Made by a program: the position numbers and the translations under genes. From Candidatus Avanaerovorax faecigallinarum (GTDB lineage Bacteria > Bacillota > Clostridia > Peptostreptococcales > Anaerovoracaceae), in the NCBI GenBank assembly GCA_019113145.1, contig DXHZ01000001.1:1-32779 (forward strand): a stretch of DNA of 32,779 bases. The letters are read 5' to 3'. Under the pieces are notes generated by a model that searched no databases, had not been told where the DNA came from, and saw only the letters and a program-made list of their open reading frames with translations. Below, in pieces: positions 14,881 through 22,946 of the stretch (positions within the stretch are counted from its first letter, which is position 1; every line of letters begins with the position of its first letter).

Positions 14881-16716
14881 TTATTTTCCGAAAAACTTCA
14901 CTATGTTCTCCGCAACGGCCTCCGTAATTCCCGGAACCTCCGCAAGCTCGGCTGCCGTCGCCTTTTTTATTGCCTCCACCGTCTTAAAGTGATTCAGCAG
15001 GGCGTTTCTTCTGGTCGGCCCCACGCCCTGTATGCTGTCTAAAACCGAGTGGATGGAGTTTTTGTTTCTCAGGTTTCTGTGATACTCGATGGCGAAGCGG
15101 TGAACCTCCTCCTGAATGGTTCCGCAGTATTTGAAGAGAACAGGATGCTGTTTGAGGTCGATTTCCCTTCCGTCTGCAAAGACTATTGCCCTGGTTCTGT
15201 GGCTGTCGTCCTTAGCCATGCCCGCAACGGGTATATCCAGCTTCATGGCGGCAAGCACCTTTTCTGCCGCAGTCACCTGTCCCTGTCCGCCGTCCATGAA
15301 AATGGCGTCGGGCAGAATCGCAAAGGCAGGATCTCCTTCCTTTGCTCTTTTAAACCGGCGATACAGCATCTCCTGAAGGCTGCCGTAATCGTCGGGCCCC
15401 TCCACGGTTTTAATCTTGAATCTGCGGTAGTCCTTTCTGACTTTGCGGGTTCCCTCGAATACGACCATAGCTCCTACGGAGTCCACGCCGTTTGTGTTGG
15501 ATATATCGTAGGACTCTATGCGGTAAGGCCCTTCTCCGCATGAAAATCCGCCTTCTCGCAAGGTCCACGCCACCTCTTCGCTTAAAGCCCTCTCCTTTTC
15601 GTAGTTTGCCTGAGCCTTGTCTGCGAGGGTCTTTACCATTTCCGTCACGTCGCTTTGGGCAAGTCTTAAGAGATTTCGCTTATCGCCCTTCTGGGGTACG
15701 AATATTCTCACCTTCCTGCCGTCGCGGCTTAAGAACTCCTCTAACAGCTCGTTTTCCGGAAGCTCCGTCTCCACCAGAATCTCCGGCGGAACCTGGGCCC
15801 ACTGGCTGTAGTACTGCTTTATGAACTCGGCCGTAATCTCGCCCCTGTCGTCACCGTCAGATGCCTGAACCTGAAAGGTCTCACGGCCGGAAAGCTTTCC
15901 GTCCCTGACTGTGAAGAGGACGACGAAGGAATTCTTATCGTCCTTGACAGTAAGCACCACGTCAAGATCCCTTCCGCTTATCATGGTGACTCTCTGTTTT
16001 TCGCTTATGGATTCTGCCGCGGTTATGTAATCCCTGTAGACAGCAGCCTCCTCGAATCGCATATCGGAAGAAGCCTCCTGCATAAGCTCAGTCAGGTGCT
16101 TTATCAGAGGCTTTTCCCGACCACTTAAGAATTCGATTACCTTGTCGATATCTGCGAGATATTCCTCCCTGTCCGCCTTCCCGACGCACACGCCGGCGCA
16201 CTTTTTGATGTGATAGTTAAGGCACGGCCTGTGACCCTTGGGGAATTCCGTCATGGAGCATCTCTTCAGGGAATAGATGTTGTTCATAAGATCAACTATG
16301 AGGTTTACGGCTCCCGCATCGCTGTAGGGCCCGAAATACCTGTCCCCGTCCTTCTTAATTATACGGGTTTTAACGACCCGCGGGTATTCCTCCGACGTTG
16401 TGACCTTTATGTAGGGGTAGGTCTTGTCGTCCCGGAGAAGGACGTTGTACTTGGGCTGGTACTTCTTTATCAGGTTGTTCTCAAGAATCAGGGCCTCCAT
16501 CTCCGTGGCGCAGGTTATGTACTCAAACTCCGCAATGTGGGAAACCATTGCGCGAACCTTGGGGTTGGAATTAGCCGACGCCTGAAAATACTGGCGCACC
16601 CGGTTTCTCAGAGAGACGGCCTTGCCCACGTAGATAACCTGTCCCAGCTCGTCCTTATGCATATAAACTCCCGGGGTGTCCGGGAGTTTTTTAAGATTTT
16701 CCTTTATGTCAAACAT
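14881..16716 (-). CDS. uvrC: Excinuclease ABC subunit C
   Basis: UvrC makes both incisions in nucleotide excision repair after UvrA/UvrB have located damage. At 611 residues it has a normal length. The N-terminal GIY-YIG nuclease shows PGVYMHKDELGQVIYVGKA (residues 14-32) with the following RNRVRQYF. A cysteine group CLNYHIKKCAGVC lies near 165-177, the UVR helix (UvrB binding) is near 200-235, and the RNase H-like nuclease covers roughly 370-540 with DGGQGQV. Helix-hairpin-helix motifs end the protein (IQGVGPTRR and VPGITEAVAENIVKFFG). The start abuts the stop codon of the preceding carboxypeptidase gene. Confidence 0.97.
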   Translation of the reverse strand: MFDIKENLKKLPDTPGVYMHKDELGQVIYVGKAVSLRNRVRQYFQASANSNPKVRAMVSHIAEFEYITCATEMEALILENNLIKKYQPKYNVLLRDDKTYPYIKVTTSEEYPRVVKTRIIKKDGDRYFGPYSDAGAVNLIVDLMNNIYSLKRCSMTEFPKGHRPCLNYHIKKCAGVCVGKADREEYLADIDKVIEFLSGREKPLIKHLTELMQEASSDMRFEEAAVYRDYITAAESISEKQRVTMISGRDLDVVLTVKDDKNSFVVLFTVRDGKLSGRETFQVQASDGDDRGEITAEFIKQYYSQWAQVPPEILVETELPENELLEEFLSRDGRKVRIFVPQKGDKRNLLRLAQSDVTEMVKTLADKAQANYEKERALSEEVAWTLREGGFSCGEGPYRIESYDISNTNGVDSVGAMVVFEGTRKVRKDYRRFKIKTVEGPDDYGSLQEMLYRRFKRAKEGDPAFAILPDAIFMDGGQGQVTAAEKVLAAMKLDIPVAGMAKDDSHRTRAIVFADGREIDLKQHPVLFKYCGTIQEEVHRFAIEYHRNLRNKNSIHSVLDSIQGVGPTRRNALLNHFKTVEAIKKATAAELAEVPGITEAVAENIVKFFGK

Positions 16717-18156
16717 TTAATAACGCCAGCCTCTCTCTTTCTTCTCCTGCTCGCGGCGCAGCTCCTCCATGGCCATTTCCATCACCATCTGCCTGTGAAG
16801 CCGCTTTTTCGCCCTGCGGACTCTCACGTTGTGAACCTTTATCCATATGAACAGAATCAGTAAAACGCCAATGACAGCTCCGCCGATTGCCGTAGTCGTA
16901 TTGGAAATTCCCAGATACGACGGAAGCCATCCCGTCTTCACGTCCTCGCCTGCAATAAGGTCAACCTCGTTTACCAGCTCGTCGGCAACGTAAATTCTGT
17001 ACGTTCCCACCACGTCGCCCTTCTCAACGGGAGCCTCCACATCATCTTTCATCACGGCCTCCGTGGTTATTAGGGATTCCGACGCTCCCGCCGGAAGATA
17101 TGCCACGCCGCCAAGGGCCGCAAAAGCTTCAATTTTCGTCTTTGCTCCGTGATGTACCCGGACGTTTCCCGCAACTTCCCCGTTTTTCACCACGGTAATA
17201 CCCTGAATGGTGCGCTCGGCGTATTTTGTCAGAGCCAGAACGTCATCCGTTCTCTCGTCCATGGTGTCGCCCATAAGGATAATTATAAGTCTGAGGCCGT
17301 CTTTATCGTATAAAGCCGCGATGGAGCAGTTTGCTTCGTCCCAGAATCCCGTCTTTGCGGCAACGATACCGCTCGACGCCTTTGATATGAGTTCCGTATG
17401 CTCCTCCAGCTTTCTCTCTTCGCTTTTATTGGTGGCTTTAACCGTGTATTTCTCCGTGCCGGCGATGGTTCTTACCGTCTCGTCTGAAAAAGCAAGCTTG
17501 GCGATTTTAAGAAAATCATCGGCTGTGGTATAGTGCTTCTTAATGTCGTTGGAAAGACCGCTGGGATTGGAAAAGTGAGTATCCTCGCAGCCTATATTGG
17601 CAGCCGTCTTATTCATAAGTTTAACAAAGTCCGCAGCAGAACCGCTTACGGCCTCAGCCAGCGCATAAGCCGCATCGTTTCCCGATACCACAAGGGTGCC
17701 GTACAGCAGATCCTTTACAGAAATCTGCTCTCCCTCTTTCAGCTCCATCCTGCTTCCGCCCTGGCCGGCAGCTGCGGCGCTCACCGTTACCATCTGATCC
17801 ATGGGCAGATTCTGAACAGCAAGAAGAGCCGTAAGCAGCTTTGTGATGCTGTACGGCTTCATTCTGGAATCTTCATTTTTAGAGTAGATAATTTCGCCCG
17901 TGTTCTCGCAGTACACAATAGCGCTGCCGGCGATAATCTCAGGTCTGGCAGCAGAATCGTCTTCATCCGTCTTTTCTTCTTCCGCCTCTGTATCACTGCC
18001 GGAACCGGTTTCCTCCCCGCTGCCGGATGCCGAAGCCTCACTGCTTTCCGGCTCCGCATACACGTAAATAACCGCCGTGGCAAGGCTGGCAAACACCATA
18101 CCCGCTATAATCAGTACCACCAGAATTTTCTTGAGTAAATCTCTTTTTCCGCCCAT
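16717..18156 (-). CDS. D-alanyl-D-alanine carboxypeptidase (peptidase S11 family)
   Basis: A 479-residue DacA-like serine peptidase that trims the terminal D-Ala from peptidoglycan peptides. An N-terminal hydrophobic segment (residues 10-32) is followed by an acidic, Ser/Gly/Glu-rich linker (35-70). The catalytic motifs are SITK (103-106), SGN (158-160) and KTG (268-270). After a beta-rich PBP5-type C-terminal domain comes a transmembrane helix (about 425-442). Last is a basic, charged tail of about 37 residues that should lie in the cytoplasm. Two membrane anchors and that tail are longer than in typical PBP5. GAGG lies before ATG 18156; it lies 33 bp after apgM. Confidence 0.93.
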   Translation of the reverse strand: MGGKRDLLKKILVVLIIAGMVFASLATAVIYVYAEPESSEASASGSGEETGSGSDTEAEEEKTDEDDSAARPEIIAGSAIVYCENTGEIIYSKNEDSRMKPYSITKLLTALLAVQNLPMDQMVTVSAAAAGQGGSRMELKEGEQISVKDLLYGTLVVSGNDAAYALAEAVSGSAADFVKLMNKTAANIGCEDTHFSNPSGLSNDIKKHYTTADDFLKIAKLAFSDETVRTIAGTEKYTVKATNKSEERKLEEHTELISKASSGIVAAKTGFWDEANCSIAALYDKDGLRLIIILMGDTMDERTDDVLALTKYAERTIQGITVVKNGEVAGNVRVHHGAKTKIEAFAALGGVAYLPAGASESLITTEAVMKDDVEAPVEKGDVVGTYRIYVADELVNEVDLIAGEDVKTGWLPSYLGISNTTTAIGGAVIGVLLILFIWIKVHNVRVRRAKKRLHRQMVMEMAMEELRREQEKKERGWRY

Positions 18157-18189
18157 ATATCCTCAAACACTTCCGATACGTCCGTCGGA

Positions 18190-19401
18190 TTATTCTCCGA
18201 AGAAGTAATCCGCCAGTTCGCATCCGTTTTCGAAATATCTTCCTTTCTCACCGGACGATTCGCAGAATCTCCTGGATTTATCCTCCGGTTTTTCATCAGA
18301 ACTATTGTAAACCATATACGAAACAGGGGTTGACGAATGTGTTCTGATAGCAAGCGGTGTCCTGTGATCAGGCACCACAAGCACCTTGAAGTCTTCTCCG
18401 TCCTCCCGAAGCGCTTCCACTATCGGCTTCACTATTTTCTGGTCTATGTCGTGAAGGCACGTAAGCTTTCCGTCCATATCTCCCTGATGAGAGCACTCGT
18501 CCGGCCCTTCCAGATGAACATAAACAAAATCCTTTCCGCTTCTGAATTCACGGATTGCAGCATCGGCTTTCCCCTTGAAATTGGTATGCATAGTTCCGGT
18601 AGCGCCTTCAACGTCTACCGAACCAAGTCCCGCACAGAGAGCAATTCCCTTTATCAGATCTACTGCACTGATTGCGGTTCCCTTAAGTCCGTACTTATCA
18701 TAAAACGGTGAAAGCTGCGGCTTCTTGCCCTGTCCCCATATCCACAGCGAGTTGGCCGGATTAAGGCCTTTCTCCACGCGCGCTTCGTTCACGGGATGCT
18801 CCCTGAGTATTTCATAGCTTTTCTTCATCATATCGAGGAGTTCACCGGAACCCTCTCCGGAAGGCAGATAATCCCCGCATCGCTTCCCCAGAATGTCGTG
18901 AGGCGGTGTGGTTGTCATGGCCGTAGTGCCGCCGTGAACTATGAGACAGTGTCTGTAGCTGGTTCCCGTGTAAAATTTCCTGCGTTCATCGGCAAAAGCT
19001 TCGTTGACAGCTTTAATGAGCTCATCCGCCTCTTCGGTGGTAATCTCTCCTGAGCTGTGATCTCTGACAATCAGGTCCTCGTATGCTCCGTCTCCTTCCA
19101 GCGTTATAATGTTGGCTCTGAAGGCAACGTCATCATCGGCCATTTCGATTCCTATGCTTGCAGCCTCCAGAGGAGATCTTCCCGTGAGATAAACCGCCGG
19201 GTCGTAACCCATGACCGAAAGGTTGGCTGCATCGCTTCCCGGTGCGATTCCGGGAGGAACGTTGCACACCATTCCCACTTCACCTCTGGCCGCAAGGCCG
19301 TCGGTAAACGGCATATCCGCAGCGTCCAGCGCGCTCTTTCCCGCGAGCGCTTCTATTTTATCGTCCCCGGCTCCATCGGGAACTACCACTAAATACTTCA
19401 T
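18190..19401 (-). CDS. apgM: Archaeal-type cofactor-independent phosphoglycerate mutase
   Basis: A 403-residue alkaline-phosphatase-superfamily enzyme, normally interconverting 2- and 3-phosphoglycerate with metal ions. Evidence: VVPDGAGDD at the start, the serine nucleophile region GIAPGSDAANLSVMGYDP, TTTPPHDILGK, VHLEGPDECSHQGD and VPDHRTPLAIRTHSS, which carry the metal ligands. Some bacterial members act as homoserine kinases instead, so the substrate is not fixed. Lying directly after serC (1-bp overlap, TAATG) and near serA, a role in supplying 3-phosphoglycerate for serine synthesis is the simplest reading. Confidence 0.9.
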   Translation of the reverse strand: MKYLVVVPDGAGDDKIEALAGKSALDAADMPFTDGLAARGEVGMVCNVPPGIAPGSDAANLSVMGYDPAVYLTGRSPLEAASIGIEMADDDVAFRANIITLEGDGAYEDLIVRDHSSGEITTEEADELIKAVNEAFADERRKFYTGTSYRHCLIVHGGTTAMTTTPPHDILGKRCGDYLPSGEGSGELLDMMKKSYEILREHPVNEARVEKGLNPANSLWIWGQGKKPQLSPFYDKYGLKGTAISAVDLIKGIALCAGLGSVDVEGATGTMHTNFKGKADAAIREFRSGKDFVYVHLEGPDECSHQGDMDGKLTCLHDIDQKIVKPIVEALREDGEDFKVLVVPDHRTPLAIRTHSSTPVSYMVYNSSDEKPEDKSRRFCESSGEKGRYFENGCELADYFFGE

Positions 19402-20492
19402 TACTGATTCGCCTTTCTGAATTCCTCCATGAACTCTATGAGTTTATCCACACCTTCCTCAGGCATGGCGTTATAAATGCTCGCTCTCATTCCGCCGATA
19501 GACCTGTGTCCGTTAAGGTTCACAAGTCCATGCTCCTTTGCGGCGGCAACGAACTTCTTATCCATGTCCGCATCTCCCGTTACGAATACGACATTCATGA
19601 TGGAACGGTCCTTTTCCCTTACAGGGGATTTATAGAAACCGCTTCCATCGATGTATGCATAGAGCTTTCCGGCCTTGCGGACATCAACTTCGTGCATTGC
19701 CGGAACGCCTCCCATCTTCTTAAGATACTTGAACACCTCGCCTGCAATATGGATTGCGAAGCACGGCGGCGTATTATACATGGAATCGTTATCTGCGTGA
19801 GTCTTATAGTCCAGGTAAACAGGAGTTTCAGGCTTTGCAAATCCGATAAGGTCCTCTCTGATTATAACTATGGTAACACCTGCCGGGGCGATATTCTTCT
19901 GTGCGCCCGCAAAGATAAGACCGAACTTTGAGACGTTAATCTCCTCGCTGAGTATGCAGCTTGACATATCGGCGACCAGCGGAATGTCTCCCGTATCAGG
20001 TATGTAAGGGAAATGGGTGCCGTAAATGGTGTTGTTATAGCACACGTACACATAATCGGCATCTTCCCTGAAGTCTTCCCTCTTAACCTCAGGAATATAT
20101 GTAAAGGTTTCGTCCTCGGAGCTTGCCACTACCCTGATATCGCCGAACTTCTGCGCTTCTTTGGCTGCTTTCTTCGCCCAGGATCCGGTAACGATGTAAT
20201 CCGCCTTTCCGGACTTTCTAAGAAGGTTCAGAGGTACCATGGAAAACTGGAGGGTTCCTCCACCCTGCAAAAACAGCACCTTGTAGTTATCAGGTATGTT
20301 CATCAGCTCTCTGAGATCGGCTTCTGCATCTTCGATAATTTTCTTGAACTCGGAAGATCGGTGACTCATTTCCATAACTGACTGCCCGCAGCCATGATAA
20401 CTGGCCAGATTATCAGCCGCTTCTTTAATAACTTCCAGCGGCAGTATGGACGGTCCTGCTGAAAAATTGTACACTCTGTTTTCGTATTTCAT
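19401..20492 (-). CDS. serC: Phosphoserine aminotransferase
   Basis: SerC transfers an amino group from glutamate to 3-phosphohydroxypyruvate, giving phosphoserine, with pyridoxal phosphate. At 363 residues it is full length. Family features are YNFSAGPSILPLEV at the N-terminus, GGGTLQFSMVPLNLL, and the PLP-lysine region FAGAQKNIAPAGVTIVI (about residues 193-209). The C-terminal GLVNLNGHRSIGGMRASIYNAM is conserved. GGAGG stands upstream of ATG 20492. It is the first gene of serC-apgM-dac-uvrC and is divergent from serA, the preceding enzyme of the pathway. Confidence 0.97.
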   Translation of the reverse strand: MKYENRVYNFSAGPSILPLEVIKEAADNLASYHGCGQSVMEMSHRSSEFKKIIEDAEADLRELMNIPDNYKVLFLQGGGTLQFSMVPLNLLRKSGKADYIVTGSWAKKAAKEAQKFGDIRVVASSEDETFTYIPEVKREDFREDADYVYVCYNNTIYGTHFPYIPDTGDIPLVADMSSCILSEEINVSKFGLIFAGAQKNIAPAGVTIVIIREDLIGFAKPETPVYLDYKTHADNDSMYNTPPCFAIHIAGEVFKYLKKMGGVPAMHEVDVRKAGKLYAYIDGSGFYKSPVREKDRSIMNVVFVTGDADMDKKFVAAAKEHGLVNLNGHRSIGGMRASIYNAMPEEGVDKLIEFMEEFRKANQ

Positions 20493-20563
20493 ATTCCTTC
20501 CTCCGTTCCTGAAGCGTTTTCAAAGTCCCTTCGAATACGTCTCTGCAATAAAATATCTTTTAG

Positions 20564-20592
20564 ATTATACCACTTTACTTGTTGAAAGTAAA
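20564..20592 (-). promoter_or_regulatory. Promoter of serC
   Basis: On the minus strand TTTACT (20587-20592), 17 bp, perfect TATAAT (20564-20569), about 72 bp upstream of the serC start. The -35 box lies within the palindrome 20573-20593. Confidence 0.78.
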
Positions 20593-20593
20593 G
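20573..20593. promoter_or_regulatory. Palindrome shared by the divergent ser promoters
   Basis: CTTTACTT (20573-20580) and AAGTAAAG (20586-20593) are perfect inverted arms around GTTGA. The palindrome covers the -35 boxes of both serC and serA. One dimeric regulator bound here could control both directions; the regulator is not identified. Confidence 0.6.
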
Positions 20594-20610
20594 GAATTCA
20601 GTGCTATAAT
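20582..20610 (+). promoter_or_regulatory. Promoter of serA
   Basis: TTGAAA (20582-20587), 17 bp, perfect TATAAT (20605-20610). Its -35 box shares one base with the serC -35 box on the other strand. Confidence 0.8.
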
Positions 20611-20616
20611 TTTGTT

Positions 20617-20711
20617 TAACATTCACAAAAAATGATACGGTCCAGGGCATAGCCTTGGGTAAATAACCAAATTTTTTCACTTTTTGCTGCAGTTTTTCAG
20701 GAGGTATCACA
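20617..20711 (+). promoter_or_regulatory. serA leader with two overlapping hairpins
   Basis: CCAGGGC/GCCTTGG (20642-20648 with 20652-20658) forms a 7-bp hairpin. A second, weaker one uses the same TTGG (20655-20658) with CCAA (20667-20670) and is followed by TTTTTT. They cannot form together, as in attenuators. No T-box motif is present, so serine tRNA sensing is not supported. AGGAGG precedes the serA start. Confidence 0.35.
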
Positions 20712-21896
20712 ATGTACAAAATTTCCACTCTAAACAAAATTTCACCTGCAGGCCTGGGGGCCTTCACGGACAGCTATTCCATAACCGACGATGTCTCCTG
20801 CTGCTGCGGAATCGTTGTCCGCAGCGCCGACATGCACGAAATGGAATTTGGCAAAGGACTTTTAGCCATAGCCAGAGCCGGCGCAGGCGTAAACAACATT
20901 CCCTTAGACCGCTGTGCCGAAAGCGGAATCGCCGTTTTCAACACCCCCGGCGCCAACGCCAACGCCGTCAAGGAACTGGTAATCGGAGCCATGATTCTGG
21001 CGGCCAGAAATATTCCCGAAGGTATCGCCTGGGCATCCGGCCTTCATGGCGACGATGTATCCAGGCAGGTTGAAAAGGGCAAAGGCCAGTTCGCAGGAAC
21101 GGAAATCGCCGGAAAAACCCTCGGCGTAGTGGGCCTGGGAGCTATCGGTGCAATGGTTGCCAACGCAGCTTCTTCTCTCGGGATGAACGTAATCGGCTAC
21201 GACCCTTACCTTTCGGTAAACGCAGCGCTCAGACTTCTGCCCGGAGTGGGAATCCGCCGCGACATCAAAGAACTTCTCGGCGAGAGCGACTATATTACTC
21301 TCCACCTTCCTGCCACCGATTCGACCAGAGGTATGTTCAATGATGAGCTTCTCTCATGTGTAAAGTCCGGCGCAGTGTTCCTGAACTTCTCCCGTGACAA
21401 GCTGATGGACGAAGGCGCGCTGATTAAAGCTCTGGACGCTGACGGCACTGCCCCTTTGGGCAAAATTTCCAAATACGTTACCGACTTTGTCACCGCCGGC
21501 ATCCACGGGCGCCCGGACGTAATCGTCCTTCCTCACCTGGGCGCATCCACCGCGGAGGCCGAGGATAACTGCGCGGCGATGGCAGCCCGCGAGCTGATGG
21601 ACTACATAGAAAACGGAAACATAGTAAATTCCGTGAACCTGCCCGCAGTTTCTTTGGGACCTGTAACGGCGGACGAAACCCGCGTAGCGGTTATAACCAA
21701 AGATGAACCCGATCCGGTCAGACTGGCTTCAGCTATGTTTGCCGATAATACAGTCAAGGCCGCCGCAGGCGGCACCCGTCCTTCCACTGACGGCTCTTCA
21801 CTTTACGGCTATGCCCTCTTAAGCCTGGCACAGCCCGTAACTTCCGTTCCGAAGGTGGACGGCGTTGTAAAAGTGCGCGTGCTGCAGGATATGTAA
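20712..21896 (+). CDS. serA: D-3-phosphoglycerate dehydrogenase
   Basis: SerA oxidises 3-phosphoglycerate to 3-phosphohydroxypyruvate with NAD+, the entry to serine synthesis. It has 394 residues: a substrate domain with IARAGAGVNNIP (54-64), an NAD domain with GVVGLGAIG (138-146), and an ACT-like C-terminus from about 318. The catalytic Arg (R228, in NFSRDK) and His (H275, in LPHLGAST) are present. The usual acidic partner in the P-x-E loop is not obvious; the region reads TDFVTAGIHG. AGGAGG lies 8 bp before ATG 20712. The layout matches the short clostridial SerA group. Confidence 0.93.
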   Translation: MYKISTLNKISPAGLGAFTDSYSITDDVSCCCGIVVRSADMHEMEFGKGLLAIARAGAGVNNIPLDRCAESGIAVFNTPGANANAVKELVIGAMILAARNIPEGIAWASGLHGDDVSRQVEKGKGQFAGTEIAGKTLGVVGLGAIGAMVANAASSLGMNVIGYDPYLSVNAALRLLPGVGIRRDIKELLGESDYITLHLPATDSTRGMFNDELLSCVKSGAVFLNFSRDKLMDEGALIKALDADGTAPLGKISKYVTDFVTAGIHGRPDVIVLPHLGASTAEAEDNCAAMAARELMDYIENGNIVNSVNLPAVSLGPVTADETRVAVITKDEPDPVRLASAMFADNTVKAAAGGTRPSTDGSSLYGYALLSLAQPVTSVPKVDGVVKVRVLQDM

Positions 21897-21955
21897 GGCG
21901 GAAAGTCTGTCTGATTTTATTCTTTAAGCTATGAGACACGGAGGTGTTACAGACT

Positions 21956-22849
21956 ATGAAATTTTTTATTGCCGATGCGTTTACGGATTCACTTTTCGGC
22001 GGCAACCCGGCAGGGGTGGTCATACTCGACAGGGACGGCGATTTCCCGCCTGACGAGACCATGAGAAAAACGGCCGCCGAGCTTCGCTACTCAGAGACCG
22101 CTTTCATTAAGGTTCTGGGCGACAGAGAGTTTCAGATAAGATATTTCACACCGGCGGCGGAGGTGGATCTTTGCGGACACGCCACCATCGCATCCTTTGT
22201 ATGCCTGGTCAAAGCCGGCATTCTGCCGGAAAACTGCGCCTGCATCAACCACACTCTGGCAGGCGACCTCAACATTGAAATCAAAGACGGCTTTGTCATG
22301 ATGGATATGGCGTCTCCTGTGGAAATGGGTACAATATCTGAACCCGGAGAAATGCAGCGCCTTTACAACGTCATGGGCTACGGCGGCGAAATTCCCGATT
22401 TTGGCGGGCTGAAGCCTCAGCTCATCTCCACCGGACTTCCGGACATTATGATGCCTGTGGGAAGCTGCGCGGAGCTTGACGCCCTCAACCCTGATATGAA
22501 GGCTCTCTCTGACCTTTCCGCCGAGTACAAGGTTACCGGCGTCCACGCGTTTACGGTAAACTGCGACGATGCCACCGCCCACTGCAGGAATTTTGCTCCT
22601 CTCTACGATATAGACGAGGAGGCTGCGACGGGAACCTCCAACGGCGCTCTCACGTATTATTTCAGGCTCAACGGACTGCTGCCCGATGCAGGTGCCGACG
22701 GCTCCGTATCCTGCCGCATCGTCCAGGGCGAGAAGATGGACAGGCCGTCTGTTATTCTCACTGATATCCGTGAAGACGCCGACGGCGGGTGCCTTATCCG
22801 CGTGGGAGGCAGCGCAGTTCTCCTGGCCGAGGGCGATATAAAGCTGTAG
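21956..22849 (+). CDS. PhzF family isomerase-like protein
   Basis: A 297-residue protein of the PhzF / diaminopimelate-epimerase fold. Typical marks are FIADAFTDSLFGGNPAGVV at the start, LRYSETAFI with the likely catalytic Glu (about 45), FTPAAEVDLCGHATIAS and, late in the sequence, EEAATGTSNGALTYYF. Most family members are isomerases or hydrolases of unknown substrate; this one should not be called phenazine synthesis. ATG 21956 has GGAGGTG 9 bp upstream; the GTG at 21944 overlaps that site and is rejected. It follows serA by 59 bp without a terminator, so they are probably co-transcribed. Confidence 0.92.
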   Translation: MKFFIADAFTDSLFGGNPAGVVILDRDGDFPPDETMRKTAAELRYSETAFIKVLGDREFQIRYFTPAAEVDLCGHATIASFVCLVKAGILPENCACINHTLAGDLNIEIKDGFVMMDMASPVEMGTISEPGEMQRLYNVMGYGGEIPDFGGLKPQLISTGLPDIMMPVGSCAELDALNPDMKALSDLSAEYKVTGVHAFTVNCDDATAHCRNFAPLYDIDEEAATGTSNGALTYYFRLNGLLPDAGADGSVSCRIVQGEKMDRPSVILTDIREDADGGCLIRVGGSAVLLAEGDIKL

Positions 22850-22946
22850 AATATTTACTCCGGCGGCGGCGGTTTGCGACCGGTCGTAACAGTTCGACCT
22901 CAAAGGCTGCAGACACCGTCGCCGTCAAATGCCTGCTGCACCCCGC
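22850..22946. other. Convergent intergenic gap without a clear terminator
   Basis: The stretch between the phzF stop and the nuclease-like gene stop contains GC-rich GGCGGCGGCGG runs and short words such as CGACCGGTCG. I see no hairpin followed by a T tract, and no open reading frame worth reporting. Confidence 0.5.

Noticed and set aside
20617-20711. T-box (serine tRNA sensor) ahead of serA
   Set aside because: There is no AGGGTGG-type antiterminator motif and the leader is too short for a T-box.
21290-22062. Minus-strand frames opposite serA and phzF
   Set aside because: Shadow frames; the plus-strand proteins carry full active-site motifs.
22091-22903. Minus-strand frame of 270 codons
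   Set aside because: Antisense to phzF, which has YSETAF, the DLCGHA motif and the family ending. No own signals.
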